Positions 37,858-48,553 of a stretch of 64,000 bases of DNA are shown here, one piece after another. Within the stretch, counting starts at the first letter, position 1, and every line of letters begins with the position of its first letter. This stretch comes from Bacteroidota bacterium (GTDB lineage Bacteria > Bacteroidota > Bacteroidia > 2-12-FULL-35-15): the NCBI GenBank assembly GCA_021323165.1, contig JAJTCJ010000017.1, positions 1 through 64,000 of the forward strand. The letters run 5' to 3'. The notes beneath the pieces are model-generated. The model made no database searches. It had not been told where the DNA came from and worked only from the letters and a program-made list of their open reading frames with translations. Made by a program: the position numbers and the translations under genes.

Positions 37858-38769
37858 ATGAAAGCAATTAAACTCTTTGCCTTATTTTTTCTTGCAAGTA
37901 CAGGCCTATCTGCTTCTCCCCTCATTCAGGATTCCCTTGGCCTGCCAGGAGATAATTTGGATCTCTATGGTGTACTGGAACTCTTTAAAAAATCAGAAAG
38001 TCCGGAAGAATTTGAAAAAGCTCTCAACACTCAGGATAATAAGCTTAATAATCTCGATCTGAATAACGATCAAAAGACAGATTACATTTATGTGATCGAC
38101 AAAACAGAAAGCGATGCACATGCTTTAATACTACGTGTGGCAACAAGTGATACAAAAACACAGGATGTTGCCGTAATTGAGATCGAGAAAAAAGGTGAAG
38201 AAAATGCTGTTGTTCAGATCGTTGGGGATGAAGCATTGTATGGTAAAGATTATATTATCGAACCTGCTGATGAAAAAGCTCCTGTTACTAAAACAGAGAA
38301 AACAGAAGATTCCAAATCAACAGTTATTGTGAATGTTTATCATTGGCCCGCAGTAAGGCATATTTACCGTCCAACATATGTTCGTTATGTTTCTCCCTGG
38401 GGTTTCAGTCATTACCCTGATTGGTGGAATCCATGGCCACCAATGCTATGGGCTTACTATCATCCTCATTGGTATCCGTTTCGTATATATCACCGCAGAA
38501 CATCCTTTTACCGTACACATCATGCCCATAAAGTTTACCATAATCATGTTCACAGAAGTGTTAGTCCGGCACCACACCGCACAAATAATAAAAATTTGAA
38601 TAGCTCTACGCGCAAAGGCACTGAACAGGCGCCAAGAAAACAGAAACCTGTTGTGAAAGGAAGTCAGTCAAGGCCGAAGCAGAACCCGGGAGTTAAAGGA
38701 CAATCAAGGCCAAAACAAAGTCCTGCTCCTAGACAGAAAAATCAAGGTTCTAGTGGCAGAAGAAAATAG
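37858..38769 (+). CDS. Secreted protein with His/Trp/Tyr/Pro-rich segment and basic Q/K/P-rich tail
   Basis: Signal peptide; DLNNDQKTDYIYVIDKTESDAHALILRV; WNPWPPMLWAYYHPHWYPFRIYHRR. Confidence 0.65.
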   Translation: MKAIKLFALFFLASTGLSASPLIQDSLGLPGDNLDLYGVLELFKKSESPEEFEKALNTQDNKLNNLDLNNDQKTDYIYVIDKTESDAHALILRVATSDTKTQDVAVIEIEKKGEENAVVQIVGDEALYGKDYIIEPADEKAPVTKTEKTEDSKSTVIVNVYHWPAVRHIYRPTYVRYVSPWGFSHYPDWWNPWPPMLWAYYHPHWYPFRIYHRRTSFYRTHHAHKVYHNHVHRSVSPAPHRTNNKNLNSSTRKGTEQAPRKQKPVVKGSQSRPKQNPGVKGQSRPKQSPAPRQKNQGSSGRRK

Positions 38770-38774
38770 TAAAA

Positions 38775-38806
38775 TAAAAAAGGGAAGCATGCGGCTTCCC
38801 TTTTTT
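38775..38806. terminator. Bidirectional terminator
   Basis: AAAAAAGGGAAGCATGCGGCTTCCCTTTTTT between convergent genes. Confidence 0.85.
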
Positions 38807-39839
38807 ATTTTAAAAATCTTTCAGGTTTATCGATCTCTGAAAATGTTTTTTTGCCTCTTAAATAAAAATCAGCGATCACTGAATGAAGATAAACCGCAGA
38901 AGTTGTGTAATATTTGATCTCTTTTTTTAATGCATTTCTCTTCGCCCTGGTAGATGAATGAGAATTATAAAAATTAAAGTGAGCCTTAATGATGGCTATA
39001 ATATGACCGAACTCTCCTGACAAAAGAAATTTCATTCCTGCGATTCCATCAAGTATCATTCTCCAGAAAAATTTAATGAAAAAATACTGAGGAGGATGAT
39101 TTTTATAAATAAGCATGAGGTTATTCCGGAAATTCAAATATGTTTTTTTCGGACTGATCTTGTTCAGGGTCCCTCCTCCTACATGATATACTGTAGAATC
39201 CGGGCAATACATTATTTTATGACCAAAATTCTTTAGCCTCCAGCAGAGGTCTATTTCTTCCATATGAGCGAAAAAGTCTGCATCGAAACCATTTATCCTG
39301 TGAAAGCATTCAGCACGAATAAACATGCATGCTCCTGTCGCCCAGAATATTTCACGTACATCATTATACTGGCCTGTATCTTTTTCCAGATGATCAAACA
39401 TACGCCCCCTGCAAAAGGGATATCCGTATTTATCTATAAAACCACCGGCAGCACCGGCATATTCAAATGAATCTTTATCTTGATATGACTTGATCTTTGG
39501 TTGGCAAGCTGCAATATTTTTTTCGGAATCCATTAGACGAATAACGGAATCGATCCAACCGGGAGTTACTTCTACATCTGAATTAAGAAGAACGTAGTAT
39601 TCTGAATCAACGTGCTGTAAGGCATCATTGTATCCTTTTGCAAATCCTCCATTTGCAGAATTGATTATAATCTTCACATTCGGATAATTCTCTTTCAGGA
39701 ACGAAACAGAATCATCTGAAGAATTATTATCAGCAACAATTATTTCGGAGTCGGATGAATTGCAGGCAACAACGGACGGTAGAAATTTCTCAAGAAAATG
39801 TTTTCCATTCCAATTTAAAATAACTACCGCAACTTTCAT
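38805..39839 (-). CDS. Family 2 glycosyltransferase
   Basis: VVILNWNGKHFLEKFLPSV; VLLNSDVEVTPGWID; ATGACMFIRAECF. Confidence 0.92.
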   Translation of the reverse strand: MKVAVVILNWNGKHFLEKFLPSVVACNSSDSEIIVADNNSSDDSVSFLKENYPNVKIIINSANGGFAKGYNDALQHVDSEYYVLLNSDVEVTPGWIDSVIRLMDSEKNIAACQPKIKSYQDKDSFEYAGAAGGFIDKYGYPFCRGRMFDHLEKDTGQYNDVREIFWATGACMFIRAECFHRINGFDADFFAHMEEIDLCWRLKNFGHKIMYCPDSTVYHVGGGTLNKISPKKTYLNFRNNLMLIYKNHPPQYFFIKFFWRMILDGIAGMKFLLSGEFGHIIAIIKAHFNFYNSHSSTRAKRNALKKEIKYYTTSAVYLHSVIADFYLRGKKTFSEIDKPERFLK

Positions 39840-39862
39840 ATAATAATTGTTCGTCTTTATCC

Positions 39863-41371
39863 TTAACGCGGGTTGTTGAAATTATCTTTTGACTGTCCGC
39901 CAAAGTGATCCGGAGTTTTGTCAGCATCCATATCATTGGTTTGGGTATCACGCTTATGAAGAAGTAGATTCCAGCTTGTATTATAGATCTCCCCTTTTGC
40001 GTTTGAATGGATCAGCCTGTACTTATTGGTAACCAGATCCGGGTTATAGAAAACGAATTTTTTGCTGGATTGTTTATTATTAGGATTCGTAAATATCTGT
40101 TTTTTGTCGGTTAGCGTATAGTATTCCCATATCTCATATGGATAAGCACTGGGTTCATGTTCAGACATGGCACGCTGATCAGGAGTTCCGTATTGAAGAT
40201 AAACTCTGCCTCTGTCAGTATCATAACCTTTTAAGCCATAAGTCCCAAATTCCTTATTTACTTTCAAGACTTCCTTATAGTAATTCAACCAGCTTAATTC
40301 AGCATTATCAGGATATCTCGATTTCCAGAATACAAACAAAAACTGCTGCATCAAGGTCACATCTCTTTCTTTCAGCTGATTCTCCATAAAATCAATTTCG
40401 CTTGCACTTGCAATAGGACGCAGACATCTTAGGTACTCCATTAATGTATCTCTGCTTTTATAATTTCCTGTAAATGTTTTAGATATATCCAGCGTTTTCA
40501 AATCTTCCACGCTAAGCTGCAGCGATTTATTCTTCCGCTGAATAAAACATTTCTGTTCTGCATGCAGCATATTATCCTTATCACGGACTTCTAAAACAAG
40601 ATTATAATTACCGGTAGGCAACTCTTCTATATTAAATTCAGCTAGTATTATATTCACATCATTTGGCACCTGTTTGGAAAAAGCCCCGTATTCGCTTAAT
40701 TTAACTTTAGTTTCATAATTCTCAATAAAATAGGAGATCAGGATCTTCTGCCCTTCACCAATTATCTTTTTAGCATTATATATCTCTGTATAAAAGCGAA
40801 GTTTGGAAATGTTTTCCGGGTAATATGTTGATACATAAGGTAAAAGATCATAACCGCTTTTTGTCAAAGGTCCGGATGTAACACTTTTTGTATATGATTC
40901 AAGTAATTCAATGTCGGAAACGGAGATCACTTCATCAGGGAAACGAATATTGATAGGCATTTTTGTTATCATTGGTGCAGACAAAGGCAAATTTTTATCT
41001 GCAATAGATATTTCAACATCATATAATCCATTTGGCAGCGTATATCGCTGCTGGTCAATAAAATTTGGAAATCCTTGAAGAGTATCATTTATTTCAGGAC
41101 TATTCAAAGAGTACTTCTGAGCATTTTTTAATTCTCCATTCTGGGAAAAACTGATGGCTATATCCACAGTTCCCTGATACTTTCCATTGGCATTCCTGAT
41201 GAATTTTACAGAATTCCCAATAACGGAAAGGTGTGTTTCATAATATGGAACTTTTCCGGGAACGTTAAAAGCAGCCGATGTAAGATAAGCAACAACATTG
41301 GCTGATGTTGTATTATGCACTAACATACAAATAGTTAGCACAAATAATAATGATATTTTTTTCATTAGCAA
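39863..41371 (-). CDS. GWxTD-domain-containing protein
   Basis: Signal peptide; C-term KGYDTDRGRVYLQYGTPDQRAMSEHEPSAYPYEIWEYY. Confidence 0.8.
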   Translation of the reverse strand: MLMKKISLLFVLTICMLVHNTTSANVVAYLTSAAFNVPGKVPYYETHLSVIGNSVKFIRNANGKYQGTVDIAISFSQNGELKNAQKYSLNSPEINDTLQGFPNFIDQQRYTLPNGLYDVEISIADKNLPLSAPMITKMPINIRFPDEVISVSDIELLESYTKSVTSGPLTKSGYDLLPYVSTYYPENISKLRFYTEIYNAKKIIGEGQKILISYFIENYETKVKLSEYGAFSKQVPNDVNIILAEFNIEELPTGNYNLVLEVRDKDNMLHAEQKCFIQRKNKSLQLSVEDLKTLDISKTFTGNYKSRDTLMEYLRCLRPIASASEIDFMENQLKERDVTLMQQFLFVFWKSRYPDNAELSWLNYYKEVLKVNKEFGTYGLKGYDTDRGRVYLQYGTPDQRAMSEHEPSAYPYEIWEYYTLTDKKQIFTNPNNKQSSKKFVFYNPDLVTNKYRLIHSNAKGEIYNTSWNLLLHKRDTQTNDMDADKTPDHFGGQSKDNFNNPR

Positions 41372-41481
41372 CTATATTTTAATGATTACAATGGCTATGG
41401 GGAGTCTTACAAAGTTACGGAATAAATATATTTTTTACAGATTTTTTGATGTGGAAATAAAAAAAATAGTACTTTCGCAGC

Positions 41482-41566
41482 GGAGAGCTGGCAGAGTGGT
41501 CGATTGCGGCAGTCTTGAAAACTGTTGAAGGTAACACTTCCGGGGGTTCGAATCCCTCGCTCTCCG
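41482..41566 (+). tRNA. tRNA-Ser (TGA)
   Basis: Acceptor GGAGAGC/GCTCTCC, discriminator G, anticodon loop CTTGAAA, long variable arm, T-arm GGGGG-TTCGAAT-CCCTC. Confidence 0.93.
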
Positions 41567-41579
41567 CTGAAATCAAGCT

Positions 41580-41607
41580 AAAGTCCCGAAGAGATTCGGG
41601 ACTTTTT
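41580..41607 (+). terminator. Terminator after tRNA-Ser
   Basis: AAAGTCCCGAAGAGATTCGGGACTTTTT. Confidence 0.8.
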
Positions 41608-41627
41608 GCTTTTACAACCTTTATCTA

Positions 41628-42674
41628 ATGTTAAATCACATCAACTCCAGCATTGAAAAATTAAGCGTTCACAGGATCGGAAATAAAAATAATGATGAAG
41701 ACCTGGTACTTTCTAAGGACGTTCTTGATATTGCAAATGAGGAATTAAAAGGATTATTGATAAAATTCTTTCTTCAGCCTTTTGTTAATCCGGAGTATTA
41801 CAACTTTACATTTTCCAATAAGGATGTAACACTTAATCCCATGTATCGCTTTGCGACTGCTATATTTGAGAACCAGATCGACTTTCATATCAACAGTGAG
41901 TACATTGCAAAACAGCTCTATGAATTATCGAATCATCCCCAGATAAAATCCGGAGATCTTTTTGTAGTTTACTTTACTGATATAATGCTGGACAACATAG
42001 CTTATGAAGCAGTAGGTGTATTCAAATCTGAGAACAAACACGCATTTCTGAAGATTGAAGAAGGTAAAGACTTCTTTTCAATTAATTCTGAAGAAGGAAT
42101 AAATATTGAAAAGCTCGATAAAGGCTGTCTTATACTTAATATTGATAAGGAAAATGGTTATAAGGTTTGTATTGTTGACAAATCAAACAAATCTTCCGAA
42201 GCTCAGTATTGGAAAGATCAGTTTTTACTTCTGACTGTTTGTAAGGATGATTATCATCACACAAAACAATTCATGAATATCACCAAGAACTTTGTTGCAA
42301 AACAATTAACGGAAGATTTTGATGTTACAAGGACTGATCAGATCGAGCTCTTAAAAAAATCCGTTGATTATTTTAAAAAGAAAGACACATTTGATATTAA
42401 AGAATTCGAGGAAGAAGTATTTCAGGATAAAGCCGTTATTAAATCATTCCGCAGCTTTGATAACGAATACAGAACTGACAACAATCTTGAAATAGCCGAT
42501 ACATTTGAGATTTCTGATCAAGCCGTAAAAAAACAGGCAAAGATCTTCAAAAGTGTTTTAAAGCTTGATAAAAATTTCCATATCTATATACATGGTGATA
42601 ACAGGATGATAGAACAGGGTGTTGACGATGACGGGAGAAAATTTTATAAGATCTACTATAAAGAAGAACAATAA
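41628..42674 (+). CDS. Nucleoid-associated protein NdpA/YejK family
   Basis: SGDLFVVYFTDIMLDNIAYEAVGVFKSENKHAFLKI; family-like length and architecture. Confidence 0.75.
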   Translation: MLNHINSSIEKLSVHRIGNKNNDEDLVLSKDVLDIANEELKGLLIKFFLQPFVNPEYYNFTFSNKDVTLNPMYRFATAIFENQIDFHINSEYIAKQLYELSNHPQIKSGDLFVVYFTDIMLDNIAYEAVGVFKSENKHAFLKIEEGKDFFSINSEEGINIEKLDKGCLILNIDKENGYKVCIVDKSNKSSEAQYWKDQFLLLTVCKDDYHHTKQFMNITKNFVAKQLTEDFDVTRTDQIELLKKSVDYFKKKDTFDIKEFEEEVFQDKAVIKSFRSFDNEYRTDNNLEIADTFEISDQAVKKQAKIFKSVLKLDKNFHIYIHGDNRMIEQGVDDDGRKFYKIYYKEEQ

Positions 42675-42687
42675 TTTGTTATTCTGA

Positions 42688-43116
42688 TCATTCGTTATAA
42701 TCACTTGGAGCTATGCATGTCTTCCAGTATTCAACGATCTTTTTCATTGTATCTTCAAGCTCCTGGATCTCACTGGGTTTACGAAAAAATCCCTGAACAG
42801 ACATTGCATAAGCATCAGCAACTGAAGTCTTATCCGCACCTGTACTGAAAAACAAAAAAGGCACGCACTTTAATGCCAATGCTTTATTTTCATGGATCTT
42901 TTGTCTGAGCTCAAATCCATTGATCTTCGGCATATTGATATCGGAGATTATCAGGAAAGGAGTCTTATCAGTTTTATCAAGGAATTCAAGCGCATCATTA
43001 CCATCAGTAAAAAACTGCAGCTCATTAGAATAATCCAGATTTTTAAATATTTCAGTTAATATCCTTTGATCGCCCTGATTATCCTCAATTACGATTATTG
43101 GTCCGTGTTTGTCCAT
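42688..43116 (-). CDS. Response regulator (receiver domain only)
   Basis: IIVIEDNQGDQRI; FLIISDINMPKINGFELRQ. Confidence 0.92.
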   Translation of the reverse strand: MDKHGPIIVIEDNQGDQRILTEIFKNLDYSNELQFFTDGNDALEFLDKTDKTPFLIISDINMPKINGFELRQKIHENKALALKCVPFLFFSTGADKTSVADAYAMSVQGFFRKPSEIQELEDTMKKIVEYWKTCIAPSDYNE

Positions 43117-43301
43117 TCTCTTTTTTATTCCTTCCTTCTAAACATTCATACCCGGGTATATTATTTGTAAATAAACTAATGATAATAAGAACCAAAGAAA
43201 AGCGGACATCCCGGTCAGATGTATGGGGGAAAAACTTCTACATGCTTTTTTTCTGAATATTAAAATCAATAAATATCTTTATTCAACAGTAAATTTAAAT
43301 T

Positions 43302-43682
43302 ATGCCGTATCACCATTTACTACTTATTGATGACGATGATGATGATCAGGAGATCTTTCTAACCGCACTTGAAAAAGTATCAAAATCAGTAAAATGCACA
43401 ACATTCAATAATGCCAAGGAAGCTTTAGAAGCCCTCATAAATAAAGAAGTTGAGCCGGATGTTATTTTCCTTGATCTCAATATGCCTTTGATGAACGGAC
43501 AGCAATTCTTAATGGAAATAAAGAAAATCGATAGCCTCAAAAAGATCCCGGTGATCATTTTTTCAACTTCTTCTCATTCAGGAACCATTGAGCTTACAAA
43601 GGAACTTGGTGCTCACGATTTTATAACTAAGCCCGATAAGTTTGATGATCTTATTAATATACTGAAGCCTCTTATCAATTAA
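43302..43682 (+). CDS. Response regulator (receiver domain only)
   Basis: LLLIDDDDDDQEIF; VIFLDLNMPLMNGQQFL; VIIFSTSSHSG. Confidence 0.93.
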   Translation: MPYHHLLLIDDDDDDQEIFLTALEKVSKSVKCTTFNNAKEALEALINKEVEPDVIFLDLNMPLMNGQQFLMEIKKIDSLKKIPVIIFSTSSHSGTIELTKELGAHDFITKPDKFDDLINILKPLIN

Positions 43683-46177
43683 TGAGTACAATACTAATTC
43701 ATTTGGAAAAAGAAATTACTAAAACCAAGCATCAATTCCTCCAGGGTGGCGGAGAGATGGGAGAATTAACCAGGGAATACGACTGGGCTAATACACCGAT
43801 CGGAGAGCCCGACAAATGGCCACAAAGTTTACGGACAACTGTCGCCATGATACTGAATTCTAAATTCCCCATGTTCCTGTGGTGGGGAGAAGATCTGATC
43901 CAGTTTTATAATGATGCTTACCGACCGAGCCTTGGTAATGAAGGTAAGCATCCGACAGCATTAGGACAAAAAGGAAAAGACTGCTGGCCTGAGATCTGGG
44001 CTGTTATTTATCCACTGATCAAGCAGGTAAGAGAAACAGGAGAAGCAACCTGGAGTGAAGATCAGCTTATCCCCATCTATCGAAACGGAAAATTAGAAGA
44101 TGTTTACTGGACCTTTGGTTACAGTCCGATCAGAGGTGAAACCGAAGAAATAGAAGGAGTTCTGGTAGTGTGTAATGAAACTACTGAGAAAGTTCAGAAC
44201 AATCAAAAGCTTGAACAATCAGAAAAGCGTTTTCAAAATCTCATCAGGGAAGCAACCGTTGGAATTGTTGTCTTAACAGGTCAAGACATGGTCGTGGAGG
44301 TTGTTAATGAATCATACGGAAAGCTGATCGACAGAAAACCAGAAGAGCTGATAGGAAAAAAGCTCTTTGAAATTATCCCGGAAACCGGACCATATTTTAG
44401 GAAAATGATGGAAGGAGTCAGGGATACCGGAAAACCTGTATTCTTATATGATCATCCGTATTTTGTGTATTCAAAAGGAGAAAAGATCGAAGGGTATTTG
44501 AACATCATTTATCAGCCATACCGTGAAGAAGATGGAAGAACAACCGGAGTAATGGCTTTATGTCATGATGTTACGGAGCAGGTTCTCTCAAAGAACAGAT
44601 TACAGATAAGTGAAGAACGGACAAAAAGCCTTGTAGAAAGTGCACCATTTCCTATAGGTGTATATATCGGAAAAGATATGGTGATCGAACTTGCTAATCA
44701 GGCGATTCTTGATGTGTGGGGAAAAGGGAATGATGTTATTGGCAAAAAATATTCTGATATTCTTCCGGAACTTGAAAATCAGAAGATCTTTGATCAGCTG
44801 GAAAGTGTTTATACAACCGGAATGCCTTTTCATGCAAAGAACCAGCGAGTGGATCTAGTCGTAGATAATAAAATGCGGATCTATTATTTCAATTACAGCT
44901 TCACACCTCTTTACAACAGTCATGGAGATATCTATGGCGTAATGAATACTGCTGCCGATGTTACTGACCTTGTTAAAATAAAAACTCAGCTGGAAAAAAG
45001 TGAAGATAATTTAAAGAACACCATTCTGCAGGCACCAGTTGCTATGTGTCGTTTACGTGGGGCCAATCACCTTGTTGAGATCGCAAACATACGAATGCTG
45101 GAGCTGTGGGGAAAAACAGGAGAAGAGATCATTAACAAGCCTTTGTTTGAAGGGTTGCCCGAAGCCAAGGATCAGGGCTTTGAAGCTATGCTTGATAATG
45201 TTTATCAGAACGGAGCAACCGAGATAGCGCAGGCTGTCCCGGTTACCTTACCCCGTAACGGGACCCTTGAGGTAGTTTATGTAAACTTTGTTTACGAAGC
45301 TTATCATGAACCTGATGGAAGCGTTTCTGGGATCATGGTTGTGGCTTCCGATGTAACAGCCCAGGTAATAGCAAAAAATAAAATTGAAGAAGTTGTTGCG
45401 AAACGCACAAAAGAACTTGCTGACACTAACAGTGATCTTCAGCGTTCGAATGCGGAGCTTGCTCAGTTTGCATATATCGCCTCACATGACCTTCAGGAAC
45501 CTTTGAGAAAGATAAGCACTTATACGCAAATGCTTGAGAATCAGCTTGAGAATATTGATGACAAATCAAGAAACTATTTTAATAAGATCACAAGTGCTTC
45601 CTCAAGGATGAATAAACTTATCCGTGATGTACTTACCTATTCTGAACTGGTAAGGGAAAACGATGTGTTTGAAAAAGTAGATCTTAATAAAATTGCAGAT
45701 GCAATCACTAACGATTTCGAGTTATTGATTGAGCAAAAGCAGGCTGTGATAAAATATCATGATCTTCCTGTGATTGAGGCAATACCATTACAGATGTCTC
45801 AGCTCTTCAGTAATATGCTTTCAAATGCGCTGAAGTTTTCCAAACCCGGTGTAAAGCCAGTTATTACTATCTCATCAAAACAATTATCTTCCAATGAAGT
45901 TAAACTGATTCCTGATCTCGACCCTAAAAAATTATATTATAAAATAGTGTTTAAGGATAATGGAATTGGATTTCGCTCGGAACACGGAGAGCAGATCTTT
46001 AATATCTTTCAGCGCCTTCATCGCAAATCCGAATATGAAGGAACAGGTATAGGATTAGCTATGTGTAAAAAGATTGCAAAGAATCACAATGGCGATGTTA
46101 ATGCTGATGGAACATCCGACAAAGGGGCAATATTCAACATTATCCTGCCGGCAACACATGTTTCGATTAAAAAGTAA
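43682..46177 (+). CDS. Multi-PAS sensor histidine kinase
   Basis: Repeated PAS; FAYIASHDLQEPLRKISTYTQML (H-box); FKDNGIGFRSEHGEQIFNIFQRLHRKSEYEGTGIGLAMCKKI; overlaps preceding stop by 1 nt. Confidence 0.93.
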   Translation: MSTILIHLEKEITKTKHQFLQGGGEMGELTREYDWANTPIGEPDKWPQSLRTTVAMILNSKFPMFLWWGEDLIQFYNDAYRPSLGNEGKHPTALGQKGKDCWPEIWAVIYPLIKQVRETGEATWSEDQLIPIYRNGKLEDVYWTFGYSPIRGETEEIEGVLVVCNETTEKVQNNQKLEQSEKRFQNLIREATVGIVVLTGQDMVVEVVNESYGKLIDRKPEELIGKKLFEIIPETGPYFRKMMEGVRDTGKPVFLYDHPYFVYSKGEKIEGYLNIIYQPYREEDGRTTGVMALCHDVTEQVLSKNRLQISEERTKSLVESAPFPIGVYIGKDMVIELANQAILDVWGKGNDVIGKKYSDILPELENQKIFDQLESVYTTGMPFHAKNQRVDLVVDNKMRIYYFNYSFTPLYNSHGDIYGVMNTAADVTDLVKIKTQLEKSEDNLKNTILQAPVAMCRLRGANHLVEIANIRMLELWGKTGEEIINKPLFEGLPEAKDQGFEAMLDNVYQNGATEIAQAVPVTLPRNGTLEVVYVNFVYEAYHEPDGSVSGIMVVASDVTAQVIAKNKIEEVVAKRTKELADTNSDLQRSNAELAQFAYIASHDLQEPLRKISTYTQMLENQLENIDDKSRNYFNKITSASSRMNKLIRDVLTYSELVRENDVFEKVDLNKIADAITNDFELLIEQKQAVIKYHDLPVIEAIPLQMSQLFSNMLSNALKFSKPGVKPVITISSKQLSSNEVKLIPDLDPKKLYYKIVFKDNGIGFRSEHGEQIFNIFQRLHRKSEYEGTGIGLAMCKKIAKNHNGDVNADGTSDKGAIFNIILPATHVSIKK

Positions 46178-46216
46178 TAGAAGAAAAGCTCCTTCCAGTG
46201 CTTTTCTTCTATATAA

Positions 46217-48553
46217 TTATTTCAGTTCTTCAATTTCCATTTTGAGAGGATCTTTAACCTCATTATAACATTTTTCTATCTCATTATATTTGAGACGTAT
46301 CTCCTCTATAGGATATTTATTATCTGCCAAACGCTCCACCTGCTTGATTATATCACCAGTTTCTTCAATACCCAAAGTAAGAAATAAGCCCTTCATACTA
46401 TGCGCGTATATTTTAATATCCCCATAATTTTTCTGATCTATTGAGGACTTTAGTTTTGTAAGTGCCTGCGGAACATCATTAATAAACAAGGTGATCATTT
46501 CAATGATAAATTCCTTATCACCATCAGCATGATCGATGAGGTAATCAAGATTAAATAAAGGCTTCCCTTTAGATACATTTTTAACAACCACTTTTTCAGG
46601 TTTGCCGGACTTATTCATTAGCTGCATGATCACTTTTTTTAAGTAGTTTGCATTAAAGGGTTTTGACACATATGCATTCATCCCGATATTGATACATCTC
46701 TCAGCCTCAGAATTGGACGCATGCGCAGTAATAGCAATTATCGGAATGTTCTTTTTACGATAATCCTTCATGTCCCTGATAATACGAGTGGCAGTATAAC
46801 CATCTATTTCAGGCATCTGAATATCCATCAGTATAAGATCATAATCCTTCTCTTTTAATTTTTCTATCGCTTCTGCTCCATTGTTAGCAATATCAAGTTT
46901 ATACTTCCACTTGGCCATTATCTTCTGAACAAGCCTTTGATTCAAAGGAATGTCCTCTGCAAGCAGAACTGAATATGATTCATTACTATCTGAAGTTACA
47001 CCAACATTTTTCGTTATATCCACGCTTGGTTTTTCGGTGGTCTTCTTAAATCGCATAATAAAGTTAAAAGTAGAACCTACTCCTTCTTTGCTTTCTACTT
47101 CTATCTTTCCGCCTTGAAGTTCTACCAATTGCTGAACAATTGTCAAACCCAAACCAGTACCACCATATTTCCTTGTTGTATCTGAAGAGCCCTGCGTAAA
47201 TCTTTCAAATATCAATTTGATCTTTTCAGGAGGAATTCCAATGCCTGTATCTTTAATACTGAACTTATATTTAATATCAAGCCCGGTATCTTCCAAAACT
47301 TCTGTACTGATGCTCACCTCACCTTTTTCTGTGAACTTGATGGCGTTACCAATAAGGTTCAGGAGTATCTGACTTAATCTTGCTGAATCACCCATTAAAT
47401 ATTCAGGAGATGCCGGATCTATTTTAATACTGATCTGAATATCTTTTTCCTGAGCTCTGTGTTCAACCAATTCAACAACTGATCTAATAATTTCAGTCAC
47501 ACTGAAACTCGCTTCTTCAAAAATAAATTTTCCTGCTTCTATTTTAGAAAGATCAAGTATATCATTAATGATTACGAGCAAGTTTTTACCAGCAAAATCA
47601 ATAGATTCAACATATTCTCTTTGCTCAGGATTCAATTGTGTTTCTTTAAGAAGCTCCTGAAAACCAAGGATCGCATTTAAAGGAGTGCGGATCTCATGGC
47701 TCATACTTGCCAGGAATTGTTCTTTTACGGTTTTAGATTCTTCGGCTATTTTTTTAGCAGCGATAAGCTTTGCATTTTTTTCAACGAGTTCCTGGGTTCT
47801 TTCTTTAACTCTTAATTCAAGCTGATTATTAGTTTCAGATAATGTATGATCATGTTTTTCAATCTTCTCAATCATTTTATTAAAGGCCATAGAAAGTTTC
47901 GCTACTTCATCCTTTCCTTTAAAACGGGAACGCAGACTGAAATTCCCGCTTTTCATTACATCTTCCATTACATTAACCAGATCAATGATTGGAGTTGAAA
48001 TATATTTCTGTAAGAAATATGCAAGGAAGTAAGCTAATAATCCGCCTATAAAAATGATCAGTAGCGCGAGTTTCATTTTTTTATAAAGCTGTGCTTGAAT
48101 ATCTGAAAGATCAACCTTCAGGCATACTGTACCAAGCCACTCCTTATTACTGAATATTTTATAATAAACGAACAGATCATTTCCACTTGTATGAGAGAAC
48201 ATGTTCATTTTAGGTACATACGAAAATGTAAACGGGTCTGCCTGTTTGCGCGTAAATGCAGCGAATACTTTCCCTGTAGTGTCAATAATACTGGCGTTGG
48301 TTATTGTTGATTCAACATTAAGATCGGTAAGTGTTTCATAAGCAGTTTCTGTATCACCAAAAAGGATTGGAGCTACTGTATTTGAACCAATAACCTGTGC
48401 AATGGAAGAACTTGATTTGATCTTATTCTCACGCATTGCCTTATAATCGATGACCACAAATGTAAGGGAACATAAAACGATCACTACCACAGCAGTGGTA
48501 AGCTGCATTAAGATCAGCTTACGGTGAATCGATATATTAGTTAACAATCCCAT
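46217..48553 (-). CDS. Hybrid sensor kinase: CHASE8-like periplasmic domain, HAMP, HisKA/HATPase, receiver, HPt
   Basis: N-term IAQVIGSNTVAPILFGDTETAYETLTDLNVESTITNASIID; SMSHEIRTPLNAILGFQELL; LILMDIQMPEIDGY; IYAHSMKGLFLTLG. Confidence 0.92.
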   Translation of the reverse strand: MGLLTNISIHRKLILMQLTTAVVVIVLCSLTFVVIDYKAMRENKIKSSSSIAQVIGSNTVAPILFGDTETAYETLTDLNVESTITNASIIDTTGKVFAAFTRKQADPFTFSYVPKMNMFSHTSGNDLFVYYKIFSNKEWLGTVCLKVDLSDIQAQLYKKMKLALLIIFIGGLLAYFLAYFLQKYISTPIIDLVNVMEDVMKSGNFSLRSRFKGKDEVAKLSMAFNKMIEKIEKHDHTLSETNNQLELRVKERTQELVEKNAKLIAAKKIAEESKTVKEQFLASMSHEIRTPLNAILGFQELLKETQLNPEQREYVESIDFAGKNLLVIINDILDLSKIEAGKFIFEEASFSVTEIIRSVVELVEHRAQEKDIQISIKIDPASPEYLMGDSARLSQILLNLIGNAIKFTEKGEVSISTEVLEDTGLDIKYKFSIKDTGIGIPPEKIKLIFERFTQGSSDTTRKYGGTGLGLTIVQQLVELQGGKIEVESKEGVGSTFNFIMRFKKTTEKPSVDITKNVGVTSDSNESYSVLLAEDIPLNQRLVQKIMAKWKYKLDIANNGAEAIEKLKEKDYDLILMDIQMPEIDGYTATRIIRDMKDYRKKNIPIIAITAHASNSEAERCINIGMNAYVSKPFNANYLKKVIMQLMNKSGKPEKVVVKNVSKGKPLFNLDYLIDHADGDKEFIIEMITLFINDVPQALTKLKSSIDQKNYGDIKIYAHSMKGLFLTLGIEETGDIIKQVERLADNKYPIEEIRLKYNEIEKCYNEVKDPLKMEIEELK

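Noticed and set aside
41482-42674. tRNA-Ser as an integration site for a mobile island
   Set aside because: No integrase nearby and no 3' tRNA duplication seen; downstream gene is an NdpA-like nucleoid protein.
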